From contig JBJXGC010000358.1 in assembly GCA_046154545.1 (NCBI GenBank), positions 1 to 22,059 of the forward strand: DNA of 22,059 nucleotides. The letters run 5' to 3'. The DNA comes from JBJXGC01 sp046154545 (GTDB lineage Bacteria; Chloroflexota; Dehalococcoidia; Tepidiformales; Tepidiformaceae). Numbering within the stretch: the stretch's first letter is position 1; each line of letters opens with the position of its first letter. The translations under genes and the position numbers were made by a program. Shown here in pieces: positions 1 through 6,816 of the stretch. Below the pieces are notes generated by a model. The model saw only the letters and a program-made list of their open reading frames with translations. It had not been told where the DNA came from and ran no database searches.

Positions 1-2
1 CA

Positions 3-806
3 GGACGATTGGAAGACCGTGTCGCGGTTGTGACCGGGGGCGCCAGCGGGATTGGGCGGGCGAGCGCCATCCGTTTCGCCGAAGAGGGCGCCCACGTCGT
101 CGTCGCCGACCTTAACCCAGACCGCGGCGCCGAGACCGTGGCAGCCGTCAAGGCGCTAGGCCGGAAGGCGGCGTTCGTCCGCACCGACACCAGTTCGGCG
201 GCGGATTGCGAAGCGCTCGCGTCTGCAGCGGTCGCGTCGATGGGCCGCATCGACGTCCTCCTCGCGGCCGCCGGCATCTCCCACGCCCTCTACGTCAGCG
301 GCGCCGCCTCGGAGAGCGTGCAGGGCACCCGCGACGCCTCCCACCTCATCAACAAGCCCGTTGAGTACTGGGAGAAGGTCATCAACGTGAACCTCACTGG
401 CGTCATGCTCACCAACCGCGCCGTTGCGCGGCTCATGGTCGAGAACGGCTGGAAGGGTTCGCTCATCAACATCGCCTCCGGTGCGGCCAAGATCCCGATC
501 GTCGGGGCGGCCGACTACTGCGTCTCCAAGGCGGGCGTCTGGATGCTGACCAAGACGCTCGCGCTCGAACTCGCCGGGTACGGCATCCGTGTGAACGCTA
601 TCGGCCCGGGCTTCATCGAGACGCCCATGACGGCCAGCATGCGGGCCGACGAAGAGCGGGTCCGCCGACTCATCTCCGGGACGCCGCTGGGCCGCCTGGG
701 TACGCCCGAGGACATCGCGAACGCCGCGCTCTTCCTGGCCAGCGACGAATCGAGCTTCTTCACCGGCGAGATCCTCTTCCCGGATGGCGGCCTCTTCACC
801 GGGTGA
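3..806 (+). CDS. SDR-family NAD(P)-dependent oxidoreductase, 5' end cut by window
   Basis: This is a classical short-chain dehydrogenase/reductase. Counting from the Leu/TTG codon at position 9, the Rossmann glycine motif TGGASGIG is at residues 9-16. Asp34 at the end of beta-2 suggests a preference for NAD(H). The usual NNAG motif reads AAAG (86-89). The catalytic set is Asn128, Ser157, Tyr170 and Lys174 (YCVSK). The C-terminal FxTGEILFPDGG stretch is typical of the family. The frame is open upstream of position 9 (codons for Gly-Arg), and GR-LEDRVAVVTG is the usual start of such proteins. The true start therefore probably lies before the window and TTG at 9 is an internal Leu. The substrate cannot be named. 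It converges on the next gene with 22 bases between stops. Confidence 0.9.
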   Translation, partial: GRLEDRVAVVTGGASGIGRASAIRFAEEGAHVVVADLNPDRGAETVAAVKALGRKAAFVRTDTSSAADCEALASAAVASMGRIDVLLAAAGISHALYVSGAASESVQGTRDASHLINKPVEYWEKVINVNLTGVMLTNRAVARLMVENGWKGSLINIASGAAKIPIVGAADYCVSKAGVWMLTKTLALELAGYGIRVNAIGPGFIETPMTASMRADEERVRRLISGTPLGRLGTPEDIANAALFLASDESSFFTGEILFPDGGLFTG

Positions 807-828
807 CGGTTCCCTGGCAACGATGCCG

Positions 829-1416
829 TCAGGCCGGGTGTTGCAGCTCCGCCGTCTGAGCCAACAGCGCCAGGAACCCGGGCTCGTCCAGCGGCGGCCC
901 GGTGAAGCCCGGGCATTCCACGTGACCCAGGAGTAAGGGCACCAGCCCGTCAGCCTCCGCACCACGAAGCACGCGTTCGACGGCCGCCCGTATCCCCGCG
1001 CTATCGCCGTGCACGGGCTGTCCCTCAGCCCTGTCGAACCCCACGACGAAGTGGGGGTAGAGCCGGCAGGCGGCCGGCCGGCCGTGGTACTGCGTGCAAC
1101 GAAGGTCCGGACCAAGCAGTCCACACTGTCCCTCACGGCGGGCCAGGAGGTACGGCTGGGCCAGGGGTAGCGTGATCGGCTCTCCGTCCTCGAGTTCCAG
1201 GAAGTGGACGGGCTCCAGGCCGCTCCAGCGCGAGAGGACGTCCACCTCGCCTTCGCCCAGGTTCACGCTAAACGCCCGGCAGCAGTGCGCCGAACACGCC
1301 TCGGCCTGGCAGACGAACGACGGAGCGCCCGGCACCACAAGGCTGTACGCCCCATACCGGGGGGCCAGCAGCACCCACGCGCTGGCCATACTCGCGTACC
1401 ACGAGGCTGCACTCAC
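829..1416 (-). CDS. YkgJ-family Cys-cluster (putative Zn/Fe-chelating) protein
   Basis: The 195-aa protein has the cysteine pattern of the YkgJ / CxxCxxCC family: Cys36, Cys41, Cys45-Cys46, then Cys98, Cys107 and Cys117 in the CTQYHGRPAACRLYPHF block, and a late ECPG cysteine. The family is thought to hold a metal or an Fe-S cluster, but its biochemical role is not settled. The GTG start at 1416 is preferred because a TANNNT box (TAACAT) sits 7 bases upstream with no Shine-Dalgarno sequence, which fits a leaderless transcript. The ATG at 1389 is the alternative. It is transcribed towards the SDR gene and shares no obvious pathway with its neighbours. Confidence 0.8.
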   Translation of the reverse strand: MSAASWYASMASAWVLLAPRYGAYSLVVPGAPSFVCQAEACSAHCCRAFSVNLGEGEVDVLSRWSGLEPVHFLELEDGEPITLPLAQPYLLARREGQCGLLGPDLRCTQYHGRPAACRLYPHFVVGFDRAEGQPVHGDSAGIRAAVERVLRGAEADGLVPLLLGHVECPGFTGPPLDEPGFLALLAQTAELQHPA

Positions 1417-1423
1417 ATCCGGG

Positions 1424-1429
1424 ATGTTA
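1424..1429 (-). promoter_or_regulatory. Putative leaderless -10 box for the YkgJ gene
   Basis: TAACAT on the minus strand lies 7 bases before the GTG at 1416. No Shine-Dalgarno sequence and no clear -35 were seen. It matches the TANNNT-N6-8-start layout found upstream of four other genes here. Confidence 0.3.
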
Positions 1430-1493
1430 CGCCATGCGGACCGGTCATCCTCAGCCGTGCGTGCTCCGTTTTGGGCGGGGGTTCAAAGAGTCG

Positions 1494-1517
1494 CCCTTTG
1501 TCCCTTTGGTCCTTTGC
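1494..1517. repeat. Three imperfect 8-bp tandem repeats
   Basis: The units are CCCTTTGT, CCCTTTGG and TCCTTTGC, in the 144-base gap between the YkgJ gene and the 3' end of pyrD. No other structure was seen in that gap apart from the YkgJ -10 box. Confidence 0.5.
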
Positions 1518-1560
1518 GTCTGACCGATGTCGCGCCACCGCAAAACGCTGAACCCCACCC

Positions 1561-2499
1561 CTAATCGGGCCGTGGCCGGGCGCAGCCGATGATCTCCCGC
1601 ACGTCGCGCACTTCATTGCGGCAAAGCCAGGCTTCCAGCCCTTCGAGCACGTCGAGCGGCGCCCTCGGGTTCGCGAAGGTGGCGGTCCCGACCTGGACGG
1701 CAGTGGCCCCGGCCATGAGGAATTCGACCGCGTCTTCACCCGTGGCGATGCCGCCGCAGCCGATCACCGGCACGTTCACGGCGGCCGCGATGTCATAGAC
1801 CATGCGGAGGGCGACTGGCTTGATCGCCGGGCCGCTTAGCCCGCCGCGGGCGCGTGGGAGGACCGGTCTCCGCGCGCGGATGTCGATCCGCAGGCCAAGG
1901 AGGGTGTTGATCGCGCAGATGCCCGCCGCCCCCTCCGCTTCGCAGGCGAGGGCGAGGGCGACCGGGTCACTGACGTTCGGGGTGATCTTCACGAACACCG
2001 GGAGGTCGGTGTGGCGGACGGCGGCTCGAGTGGCGCGGGCCGAGGCCACCGGGTCCTGCCCGATCTCCATGCCTCCGATATCGACGTTGGGGCAGCTGAT
2101 GTTCAGCTCCAGGGCGGCAATCCCGGGGAGGCCGTCGAGCGCCGCGGCCATTTCGCCGAACTCGTCGATGGTGTCACCGGCGATATTCACGATGACAGGG
2201 ACATCCCAGGCCGCCCACACCGGTGCCATCTCGCGGACGACCCTGTCGATGCCGATGTTCTGGAGGCCGATGGAGTTGAGCATGCCGGCCGGCGTCTCGG
2301 CGACGCGCGGCTGCTGGTTGCCGCCCCTTGGTTCGACGGTGACGCCTTTGGAGACGACGGCGCCGAGGGAGTTGATGTCGAAGTGACGGGCGAACTCGAG
2401 GCCCCAACTGAACGTCCCTGAGGCGGTCATGACCGGATTGCGAAGAGTCAGACCGGTCTTGTGGCCAGGCGCGAGATCGACCGAGAGGGAGGGGGACAT
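1561..2499 (-). CDS. pyrD: Dihydroorotate dehydrogenase (class 1, catalytic subunit type)
   Basis: PyrD oxidises dihydroorotate to orotate, the fourth step of de novo pyrimidine synthesis, using bound FMN. From the ATG at 2499 the protein has 312 aa. The MTASGTF and SKGVT (Lys51) segments bind FMN and substrate, and LNSIGLQN contacts substrate. NISCPN (133-138) carries the active-site base Cys136, which marks the soluble class 1 enzymes; class 2 uses Ser. The GCGGI and GATAVQVGTA segments bind the FMN phosphate. Class 1B enzymes pair with PyrK, but no pyrK is present here, so the subtype is not proven. The frame extends to 2529, but ATG 2499 has a TAGACT box exactly 7 bases upstream and fits the family N-terminus. 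Confidence 0.95.
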   Translation of the reverse strand: MSPSLSVDLAPGHKTGLTLRNPVMTASGTFSWGLEFARHFDINSLGAVVSKGVTVEPRGGNQQPRVAETPAGMLNSIGLQNIGIDRVVREMAPVWAAWDVPVIVNIAGDTIDEFGEMAAALDGLPGIAALELNISCPNVDIGGMEIGQDPVASARATRAAVRHTDLPVFVKITPNVSDPVALALACEAEGAAGICAINTLLGLRIDIRARRPVLPRARGGLSGPAIKPVALRMVYDIAAAVNVPVIGCGGIATGEDAVEFLMAGATAVQVGTATFANPRAPLDVLEGLEAWLCRNEVRDVREIIGCARPRPD

Positions 2500-2506
2500 A
2501 CGTCCC

Positions 2507-2512
2507 AGTCTA
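2507..2512 (-). promoter_or_regulatory. Putative leaderless -10 box for pyrD
   Basis: TAGACT on the minus strand lies 7 bases before the ATG at 2499, and there is no Shine-Dalgarno sequence. The same hexamer occurs 8 bases before the EamA gene start. Confidence 0.4.
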
Positions 2513-2598
2513 CCGGGTAACCGTGGCACGGCGCACAGCGCCTTCGCGCAAGGAGGACCCGCCCGCCGGGAGGCAGGGGGCCCCGGGCCTTCAGCCCG

Positions 2599-2820
2599 TT
2601 AGTTCGAGGCGGCGCTGTCGCGCCGGCCGCGGTAGCGCGAGCCGTTGAGGCTGAAGCTATCGCTGTCCCACATCAAGTCTTCACTTGAATTGCGGAACGC
2701 TTTGAGGTCGCCGCAGCGCTTGCAGCGGCCACCACTGGTGGCGCCATTTGGCGTGTCGATCACCCAATGGTGACGGCACAGCGTGGAAAGGTCTGACTTG
2801 GCCAGGGTGGGTTGAACCAT
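2599..2820 (-). CDS. Small zinc-ribbon-like protein (CxHHW...CxxCG), 73 aa
   Basis: The start at 2820 is chosen over the longer frame to 2880 because AGAGG lies 8 bases upstream. The protein carries a CRHHWVIDTPNG segment followed by GRCKRCG and an aromatic/basic FRNS stretch. Two Cys-His groups about 20 residues apart could bind one zinc ion. I recognise the pattern as a small uncharacterised family recurrent in Chloroflexota and related genomes; its function is unknown. The C-terminus is Ser/Arg-rich and probably disordered. It has its own promoter with a palindrome at the predicted transcript start, suggesting a regulated gene. Confidence 0.75.
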   Translation of the reverse strand: MVQPTLAKSDLSTLCRHHWVIDTPNGATSGGRCKRCGDLKAFRNSSEDLMWDSDSFSLNGSRYRGRRDSAASN

Positions 2821-2840
2821 GAAGTAACCTCTTTGCAACT

Positions 2841-2864
2841 TACCGATCGGTAGCCATTGTACCA
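2841..2864 (-). promoter_or_regulatory. Extended -10 promoter plus 12-bp palindromic operator for the 73-aa gene
   Basis: The minus strand reads TGG-TACAAT at 2864-2856, an extended -10 element. A perfect palindrome TACCGATCGGTA occupies 2841-2852 and covers the expected transcription start. ACCG-n-CGGT half-sites are common for TetR-type repressors, so a repressor operator is a reasonable inference. The rest of the 301-base gene-free stretch 2821-3121 holds the mrp promoter and structured leader. Confidence 0.5.
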
Positions 2865-2995
2865 GATGGCAAGGCCTCACGAACGCTCTGTTCCCAGAGT
2901 ATCCCTATAGTTAAAAAGGCGCCGTCAATCGGATATCAGGGTTTACCCGTGTCCGGGCCGCCCTTCGAGGCGATCGAGCGGCTTTGTCCAGGACA

Positions 2996-3004
2996 TGTCA
3001 TACT
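2996..3004 (+). promoter_or_regulatory. Putative extended -10 promoter of mrp
   Basis: TGT-CATACT is an extended -10 type element with no good -35. It would start a transcript near 3011, just before the stem-loop series at 3021-3105. Confidence 0.3.
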
Positions 3005-3020
3005 CTCTTAACGAGGCGCA

Positions 3021-3105
3021 CCGGTAACCCACGCGGGCAGATAGCCCGCATGCCGGGACCGGGCCGGAGTCCCTGCGACGGGACGGTACTGCCCCATGCA
3101 GGACC
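3021..3105 (+). ncRNA. Structured 5' leader with three consecutive hairpins upstream of mrp
   Basis: P1 (3021-3062) pairs CCGGT with ACCGG and, across an AA bulge, CCC (3028-3030) with GGG (3055-3057). It is topped by GCGGGC/GCCCGC (3033-3038 with 3044-3049) and loop AGATA. P2 (3069-3084) is GTCCC/GGGAC with a 6-nt loop. P3 (3085-3105) pairs GGT/ACC and CTGC/GCAG around loop CCCAT. P2 and P3 abut, and P3 ends 5 bases before the GGAAGGA ribosome-binding site of mrp. I cannot match it to a known riboswitch. In GC-rich DNA single hairpins arise by chance, so it is the tight series that is suggestive. Confidence 0.4.
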
Positions 3106-3121
3106 AATACGGAAGGAATTC

Positions 3122-4186
3122 ATGGCTGTAGTTGCCAATGTGGCGACCCACGACGAAGTGATGGCGGCTCTCGCCACAGTGAACGACCCGGAGTTGCACG
3201 CCAGCATTGTCCGGCTGGGGATGGTGAAGGATGTCGTCCTCAAGGACGGCACGGCCCACCTGAAGATCGAACTGACCACGCCAGCCTGTCCGCTCAAGGA
3301 CCGCATCCTCACCGACATCGAGGATGCGCTTCGCCCGCTCGGCCTGGCGGTCCAGATCGATTGGGGCGCTAACGTCCGGGCTTCCAATCCGAAAGAGGGC
3401 CAGAAGCCCATCGACGGGGTCCGCAACATTATCGCTATCGCCAGTAACAAGGGCGGGGTGGGGAAATCGACTGTGGCGAGTAACCTGGCGGTGGCGCTCG
3501 CCAAGGCCGGGGCGCGGGTCGGCCTCGTCGATGCCGACATCACGGGGCCAAACATGCCCACGATGTTTGGCCTCGAACAGGGCCTCCAACGTGAGAGCAC
3601 GAATGGGCTGCGTCCTGTCGAGCGGTACGGGGTGAAGCTCGTCTCCATCGGATTTCTGCTGCCGAAGGGGACACCGGTCGTCTGGCGCGGGCCGATGATC
3701 GGGAGTGCTGTCCGGCAACTGCTCCACGACGTCCCCTGGGAGGAACTCGACTACCTCATCGTGGACCTGCCGCCTGGCACCAGCGACGCTTCGATGAGCA
3801 TGGCCCAGGACGCTCCCATCGCCGGGGCCGTCATCGTCTCCACCCCGCAGGCCGTTTCGGTGGAGGACGCGATGAAGGCCGTCGCGATGTTCGAAAAGCT
3901 TGATGTTCCCGTCTTCGGGATGATTGAGAACATGAGCTATTTCATCGCACCGGACACCGGTACGCGGTACGACATCTTCGGGCACGGCGGCGCTGAACGC
4001 GCGGCCGAAGAGCTCGGCATCGATTTTCTCGGCGAGATCCCGATAGAGCCGGCAGTGCGCGAAGGCGCAGACTCGGGGGTACCCATCGTCTATGGGCATC
4101 CGGAGTCAGACTCAGCAAAGGCGATAACGCGGATCGCGGGCAACGTGGCCGCGCGCCTGAGCGTCCTCCAAAGAATGGGTGGCTAG
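3122..4186 (+). CDS. mrp: Mrp/ApbC/NBP35-family P-loop ATPase, Fe-S cluster carrier
   Basis: This is a 354-aa cytosolic ATPase of the Mrp family, which carries and inserts Fe-S clusters into apoproteins. An N-terminal MIP18/DUF59 domain covers residues 1-85, with the PACP motif at 54-57. The deviant Walker A motif SNKGGVGKST is at 108-117, the DADITGPN switch at 137-144, and the LIVDLPPGTSD block at 212-222. After ENMSYF (269-274) most members have CPxCG, but here the segment reads IAPDTG, so the cluster-bridging CxxC is absent. The start at 3122 has GGAAGGA at 3111-3117 and fits the family; the frame open back to 2984 is leader. The stop is 9 bases before the NYN gene, so the two are probably co-transcribed. 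Confidence 0.93.
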   Translation: MAVVANVATHDEVMAALATVNDPELHASIVRLGMVKDVVLKDGTAHLKIELTTPACPLKDRILTDIEDALRPLGLAVQIDWGANVRASNPKEGQKPIDGVRNIIAIASNKGGVGKSTVASNLAVALAKAGARVGLVDADITGPNMPTMFGLEQGLQRESTNGLRPVERYGVKLVSIGFLLPKGTPVVWRGPMIGSAVRQLLHDVPWEELDYLIVDLPPGTSDASMSMAQDAPIAGAVIVSTPQAVSVEDAMKAVAMFEKLDVPVFGMIENMSYFIAPDTGTRYDIFGHGGAERAAEELGIDFLGEIPIEPAVREGADSGVPIVYGHPESDSAKAITRIAGNVAARLSVLQRMGG

Positions 4187-4195
4187 TAACTCCAT

Positions 4196-5266
4196 ATGGT
4201 CCTGAACATCTTTCCCCGGCGCCGCGAGGCAGAGCCCGCTGCGCCCCAAGAACCGCAATCAACGCTCCCCGAACCGGCACAGGCGCTGCTCGACGAGCCC
4301 CGCCCCCGCCGCTCCCGCGGCTCTCGCGGCGGCCGCGGCCGCGGCCGGTCCGGCGAGTCCGGCACTGTTGACGAGCAACCAGAGGCCGGCCTCCCCGCCG
4401 CCAGCGACGATGCCGAGCAGGCGCCGGTCGTGGCGCCCCGGGCCCGGCGGCCCCGCAAAACGGCCGCGTCCGCTGAATCAACCGATGGCGCCGAAGACAC
4501 ACCGCCCGTGACCGCCGAGTCCACCATCGCGCTGGTCGCTGAGGAACCACGCCCGGCCCGCCGTGGACGCGGGCGCGTCCAGGAAGAGGGCGCGACGCCG
4601 GAGGAGGCTCGCCCCTCCCGCACGAATGGGCGCCAGCCGAAGGCCGACGCCGCCGATGGCGCCGACATTCAGGCGCTCGCTCGCGCGGTTGAACGACAGG
4701 GACGCCAGATCGAACAGCTCGTCGAGAGCGCCCGGCGCGGAGGCGTGGGCGTGCCTGGCGCGACCGGTGCGGCACCGCGCGTCGGCATCTTCGTCGATAG
4801 CGCGAACGTCGAACTGGCCTGCGACCGGCTGCGCACGCGTACGCGGATCGACTGGGGCAAGGTGATGGCCCTGCTCACGAAGAACCGCCAGCTCGTGCGG
4901 GCCATGGCCTACTCCCCCGTCCACGATGACCCGAACGTCAGCATCGAGACGCAGCGCTTCGTCGAACCGTTCCTGGATAAGGGCTACAAGGTGGTGACCA
5001 AGCCCCTGAAGCGCTTCCAGGATGGCACGATTAAGGCGAACGTGGACATCGAACTGGCGCTCGATGTCGTGTCGATGCTCGACCGCCTTGACGTGGTCTG
5101 CCTCGTCTCCGGCGATGGAGACTTCACGAAGCTGATCGAGTATTGCCAGGCCCAGGGCGTGCGGGTGGAGGTCGTCTCCGTTGGTTCGGCAACGGCCGCG
5201 GGCCTGAAGTATGCGGCCGACGAGTTCATCGACCTGCAGGCCCGCATGGCTGAGGTGCGTGTCTAG
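4196..5266 (+). CDS. NYN/LabA-like PIN-fold ribonuclease domain protein with disordered RG-rich N-terminus
   Basis: Of 356 residues, about 1-155 are low-complexity, rich in Pro, Ala, Glu and Arg, with an RG/GR-repeat stretch at 38-51. A short helical or coiled-coil segment follows (156-182), then an NYN domain from 195 to the end. Acidic residues expected to hold the metal are visible: Asp201 in FVDSAN, Asp284 and Asp290 in ANVDIELALD, and Asp307/Asp309 in SGDGDF. NYN domains are PIN-like nucleases that usually act on RNA; the target here is unknown. The Arg/Gly tail could bind nucleic acid. It follows mrp by 9 bases and overlaps the start of the next lipoprotein gene. Confidence 0.88.
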   Translation: MVLNIFPRRREAEPAAPQEPQSTLPEPAQALLDEPRPRRSRGSRGGRGRGRSGESGTVDEQPEAGLPAASDDAEQAPVVAPRARRPRKTAASAESTDGAEDTPPVTAESTIALVAEEPRPARRGRGRVQEEGATPEEARPSRTNGRQPKADAADGADIQALARAVERQGRQIEQLVESARRGGVGVPGATGAAPRVGIFVDSANVELACDRLRTRTRIDWGKVMALLTKNRQLVRAMAYSPVHDDPNVSIETQRFVEPFLDKGYKVVTKPLKRFQDGTIKANVDIELALDVVSMLDRLDVVCLVSGDGDFTKLIEYCQAQGVRVEVVSVGSATAAGLKYAADEFIDLQARMAEVRV

Positions 5267-5765
5267 GCCGCGATGGCTTTACGGATGGGCTGCGGCCGCC
5301 GCCTGCGCACTTGCGCTTGCAGGATGCGGAGGCGGCGACGGGCCTGAACCGGGACCGGGCCCCTCGCCAACGCGGTCAGCGGCTGACCCACCCGCGGCCT
5401 ACCTCCGGGTAGGCACCGACCAGGCCGTTGCCGGCGGGGTCGGCAGCCACTGCTGGAAGAACGTCTGTAAGGACTCGGCGGGCGTCGTCTCCAATGCAGA
5501 CCCCGTCGAAATGCCGGCCGGCGGGCCGGTGGCCGTGAGCTACGACCCGGTGCGCCCCACTGATTCTGAAGTGGAGTGGTACGTTGCGGGCGACCCGCCC
5601 CCGAAGGCGGAGAGTTTCGGCCGCGCCTGGCCAAATCCGGGGACCCTGGCGCCCGGGAACGCAGCGGTCACCCCCGCAAAGCCGGGGAAGTACCTCCTTG
5701 TCGTCTTCGCCCGATGGGCTGGCGAAGGTGATGCCAGTTACGCGTGGTACATCGAGGTGAAGTAG
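5259..5765 (+). CDS. Putative secreted lipoprotein, unknown function
   Basis: The GTG at 5259, overlapping the NYN stop by 8 bases, gives a 168-aa protein. It begins with a short basic N-region and a hydrophobic Ala/Leu stretch ending in a lipobox, LAGC, with the lipidated Cys at residue 23. A Gly/Pro/Ser linker follows, then a domain of about 125 residues with two close cysteines (CWKNVC) and beta-rich character (VAVSYDP, YLLVVFARW, AWYIEVK), perhaps an immunoglobulin-like fold. I do not recognise the family. The frame is open further upstream inside the NYN gene, but only the GTG start yields a proper signal peptide. Confidence 0.75.
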   Translation: MSRPRWLYGWAAAAACALALAGCGGGDGPEPGPGPSPTRSAADPPAAYLRVGTDQAVAGGVGSHCWKNVCKDSAGVVSNADPVEMPAGGPVAVSYDPVRPTDSEVEWYVAGDPPPKAESFGRAWPNPGTLAPGNAAVTPAKPGKYLLVVFARWAGEGDASYAWYIEVK

Positions 5766-5783
5766 CGGGTCCCGCGCGGCCCG

Positions 5784-6698
5784 TCAGGCGGGCTGAGCCA
5801 CCGTTTCCGCTTCGGGTGCCGCACCGCGCGGCCGCAGCACCATGGCGAAGAGCGACAACAGCACGATCCCCATGCCCGCGAACTGGAGTGTCGCGACCTC
5901 TTCGTTGATGAAGAGCCAGGCCATGAGCGTGGACGTGACCGGGATGAAGAGGCTCAGGCTCGCTGCCAGCCAGACCGGGATTCTGGTCAACGACCAGTTC
6001 ATGAAGACATGCGCGATAAGCCCGGGCCCGAGGGCCATGAGGAGCAGCCAGCCCCAGTTGTGGGCGGCCGGCCAGGAAAGGTCCTGCCCGGATGCGAAGG
6101 CGATCGGCGTGTTAAAGAGCGTTGCGATGAGCGCCGCCGCCGCCGTGTACTCGAGCGAAGTCAGGCGGCCATGCGTGCGCTTCGAGAAGAGGAAGTAGGA
6201 CGTCCAGGCGATCAATCCACAGCCTGCCAGGATGTCGCCCCGCGGCCGCCAGTCCGGGAGACCGGTCGAGCCGAAGAGGACGACCCCAACGCCCACGATG
6301 GCGACGAGCGAGAGGGCCAGCTCACGGGCCGTAACCTTCTCGCGGACGCCAAAGAAGAGCGGGGCGAGGGCGAGCGTGAGGAGCGGTTGGAGGGCGCCGA
6401 TGATGGTCGCGTTCGCGATCGTGGTCGCCTTCACGGCGTTGAAGAAGAGGGCGATATCGAGCCCGAGGGCGATCCCACCGGGGAGCGCGATGAGCAGCTT
6501 GCGAGGCGTGAGACGGGTACCGGTGAGCGTCACCATGATGAGGATCACCGCCGTGTACACCCACATCCGGTAGAGCACGATCGCCATACCAGGCATGTCC
6601 AGGCCTTTGGTGATCACGCCCGAGGCCGACCAGCCGACCATGGCGACGAGGGCCGCCGCGACGCCGAGGGAGCCAGGAGCGATGACGGGCGCTTTCAC
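5784..6698 (-). CDS. EamA/DMT-superfamily transporter
   Basis: This 304-aa integral membrane protein has about ten hydrophobic segments arranged as two EamA repeats, the pattern of drug/metabolite transporters such as RhaT and YdcZ relatives. The first repeat begins LGVAAALVAMVGWSASGVITK; the second contains AGCGLIAWTSYFLFSKRTHG and ends with the WLFINEE motif typical of the family. The substrate cannot be deduced. The GTG start at 6698 has TAGACT 8 bases upstream and no Shine-Dalgarno sequence. It is divergent from the LLM gene and convergent with the lipoprotein gene. Confidence 0.9.
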   Translation of the reverse strand: MKAPVIAPGSLGVAAALVAMVGWSASGVITKGLDMPGMAIVLYRMWVYTAVILIMVTLTGTRLTPRKLLIALPGGIALGLDIALFFNAVKATTIANATIIGALQPLLTLALAPLFFGVREKVTARELALSLVAIVGVGVVLFGSTGLPDWRPRGDILAGCGLIAWTSYFLFSKRTHGRLTSLEYTAAAALIATLFNTPIAFASGQDLSWPAAHNWGWLLLMALGPGLIAHVFMNWSLTRIPVWLAASLSLFIPVTSTLMAWLFINEEVATLQFAGMGIVLLSLFAMVLRPRGAAPEAETVAQPA

Positions 6699-6706
6699 AA
6701 CGGTCG

Positions 6707-6712
6707 AGTCTA
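6707..6712 (-). promoter_or_regulatory. Putative leaderless -10 box for the EamA gene
   Basis: TAGACT on the minus strand lies 8 bases before the GTG at 6698. It is identical to the box 7 bases upstream of pyrD. Confidence 0.35.
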
Positions 6713-6782
6713 CGCCAAGCCTGCGCGAAGGTTGTGCGGGCGGCCGGGGCGCTTTGAAGTCCGTAAGCGGGTATCCTCCGGG

Positions 6783-6810
6783 TCAGAACTCAGAACTCAG
6801 AACTCAGGAC
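6783..6810. repeat. Four-copy heptamer tandem repeat in the 5' leader of the LLM gene
   Basis: Three exact TCAGAAC units are followed by TCAGGAC. The last unit supplies the only Shine-Dalgarno-like AGGA (6806-6809), 7 bases before the ATG at 6817. Copy-number change would move upstream promoter elements relative to the gene. Confidence 0.8.
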
Positions 6811-6816
6811 GCGCAC

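Noticed and set aside
156..1136. 326-codon minus-strand frame
   Set aside because: It is antisense to the SDR gene and overlaps the YkgJ gene in another frame.
3008..4099. 363-codon minus-strand frame
   Set aside because: It runs opposite mrp and its leader with no recognisable family features.
5766..5783. GC-rich inverted segments between the lipoprotein and EamA stops
   Set aside because: The loop would be too small and there is no T tract, so no terminator is called.
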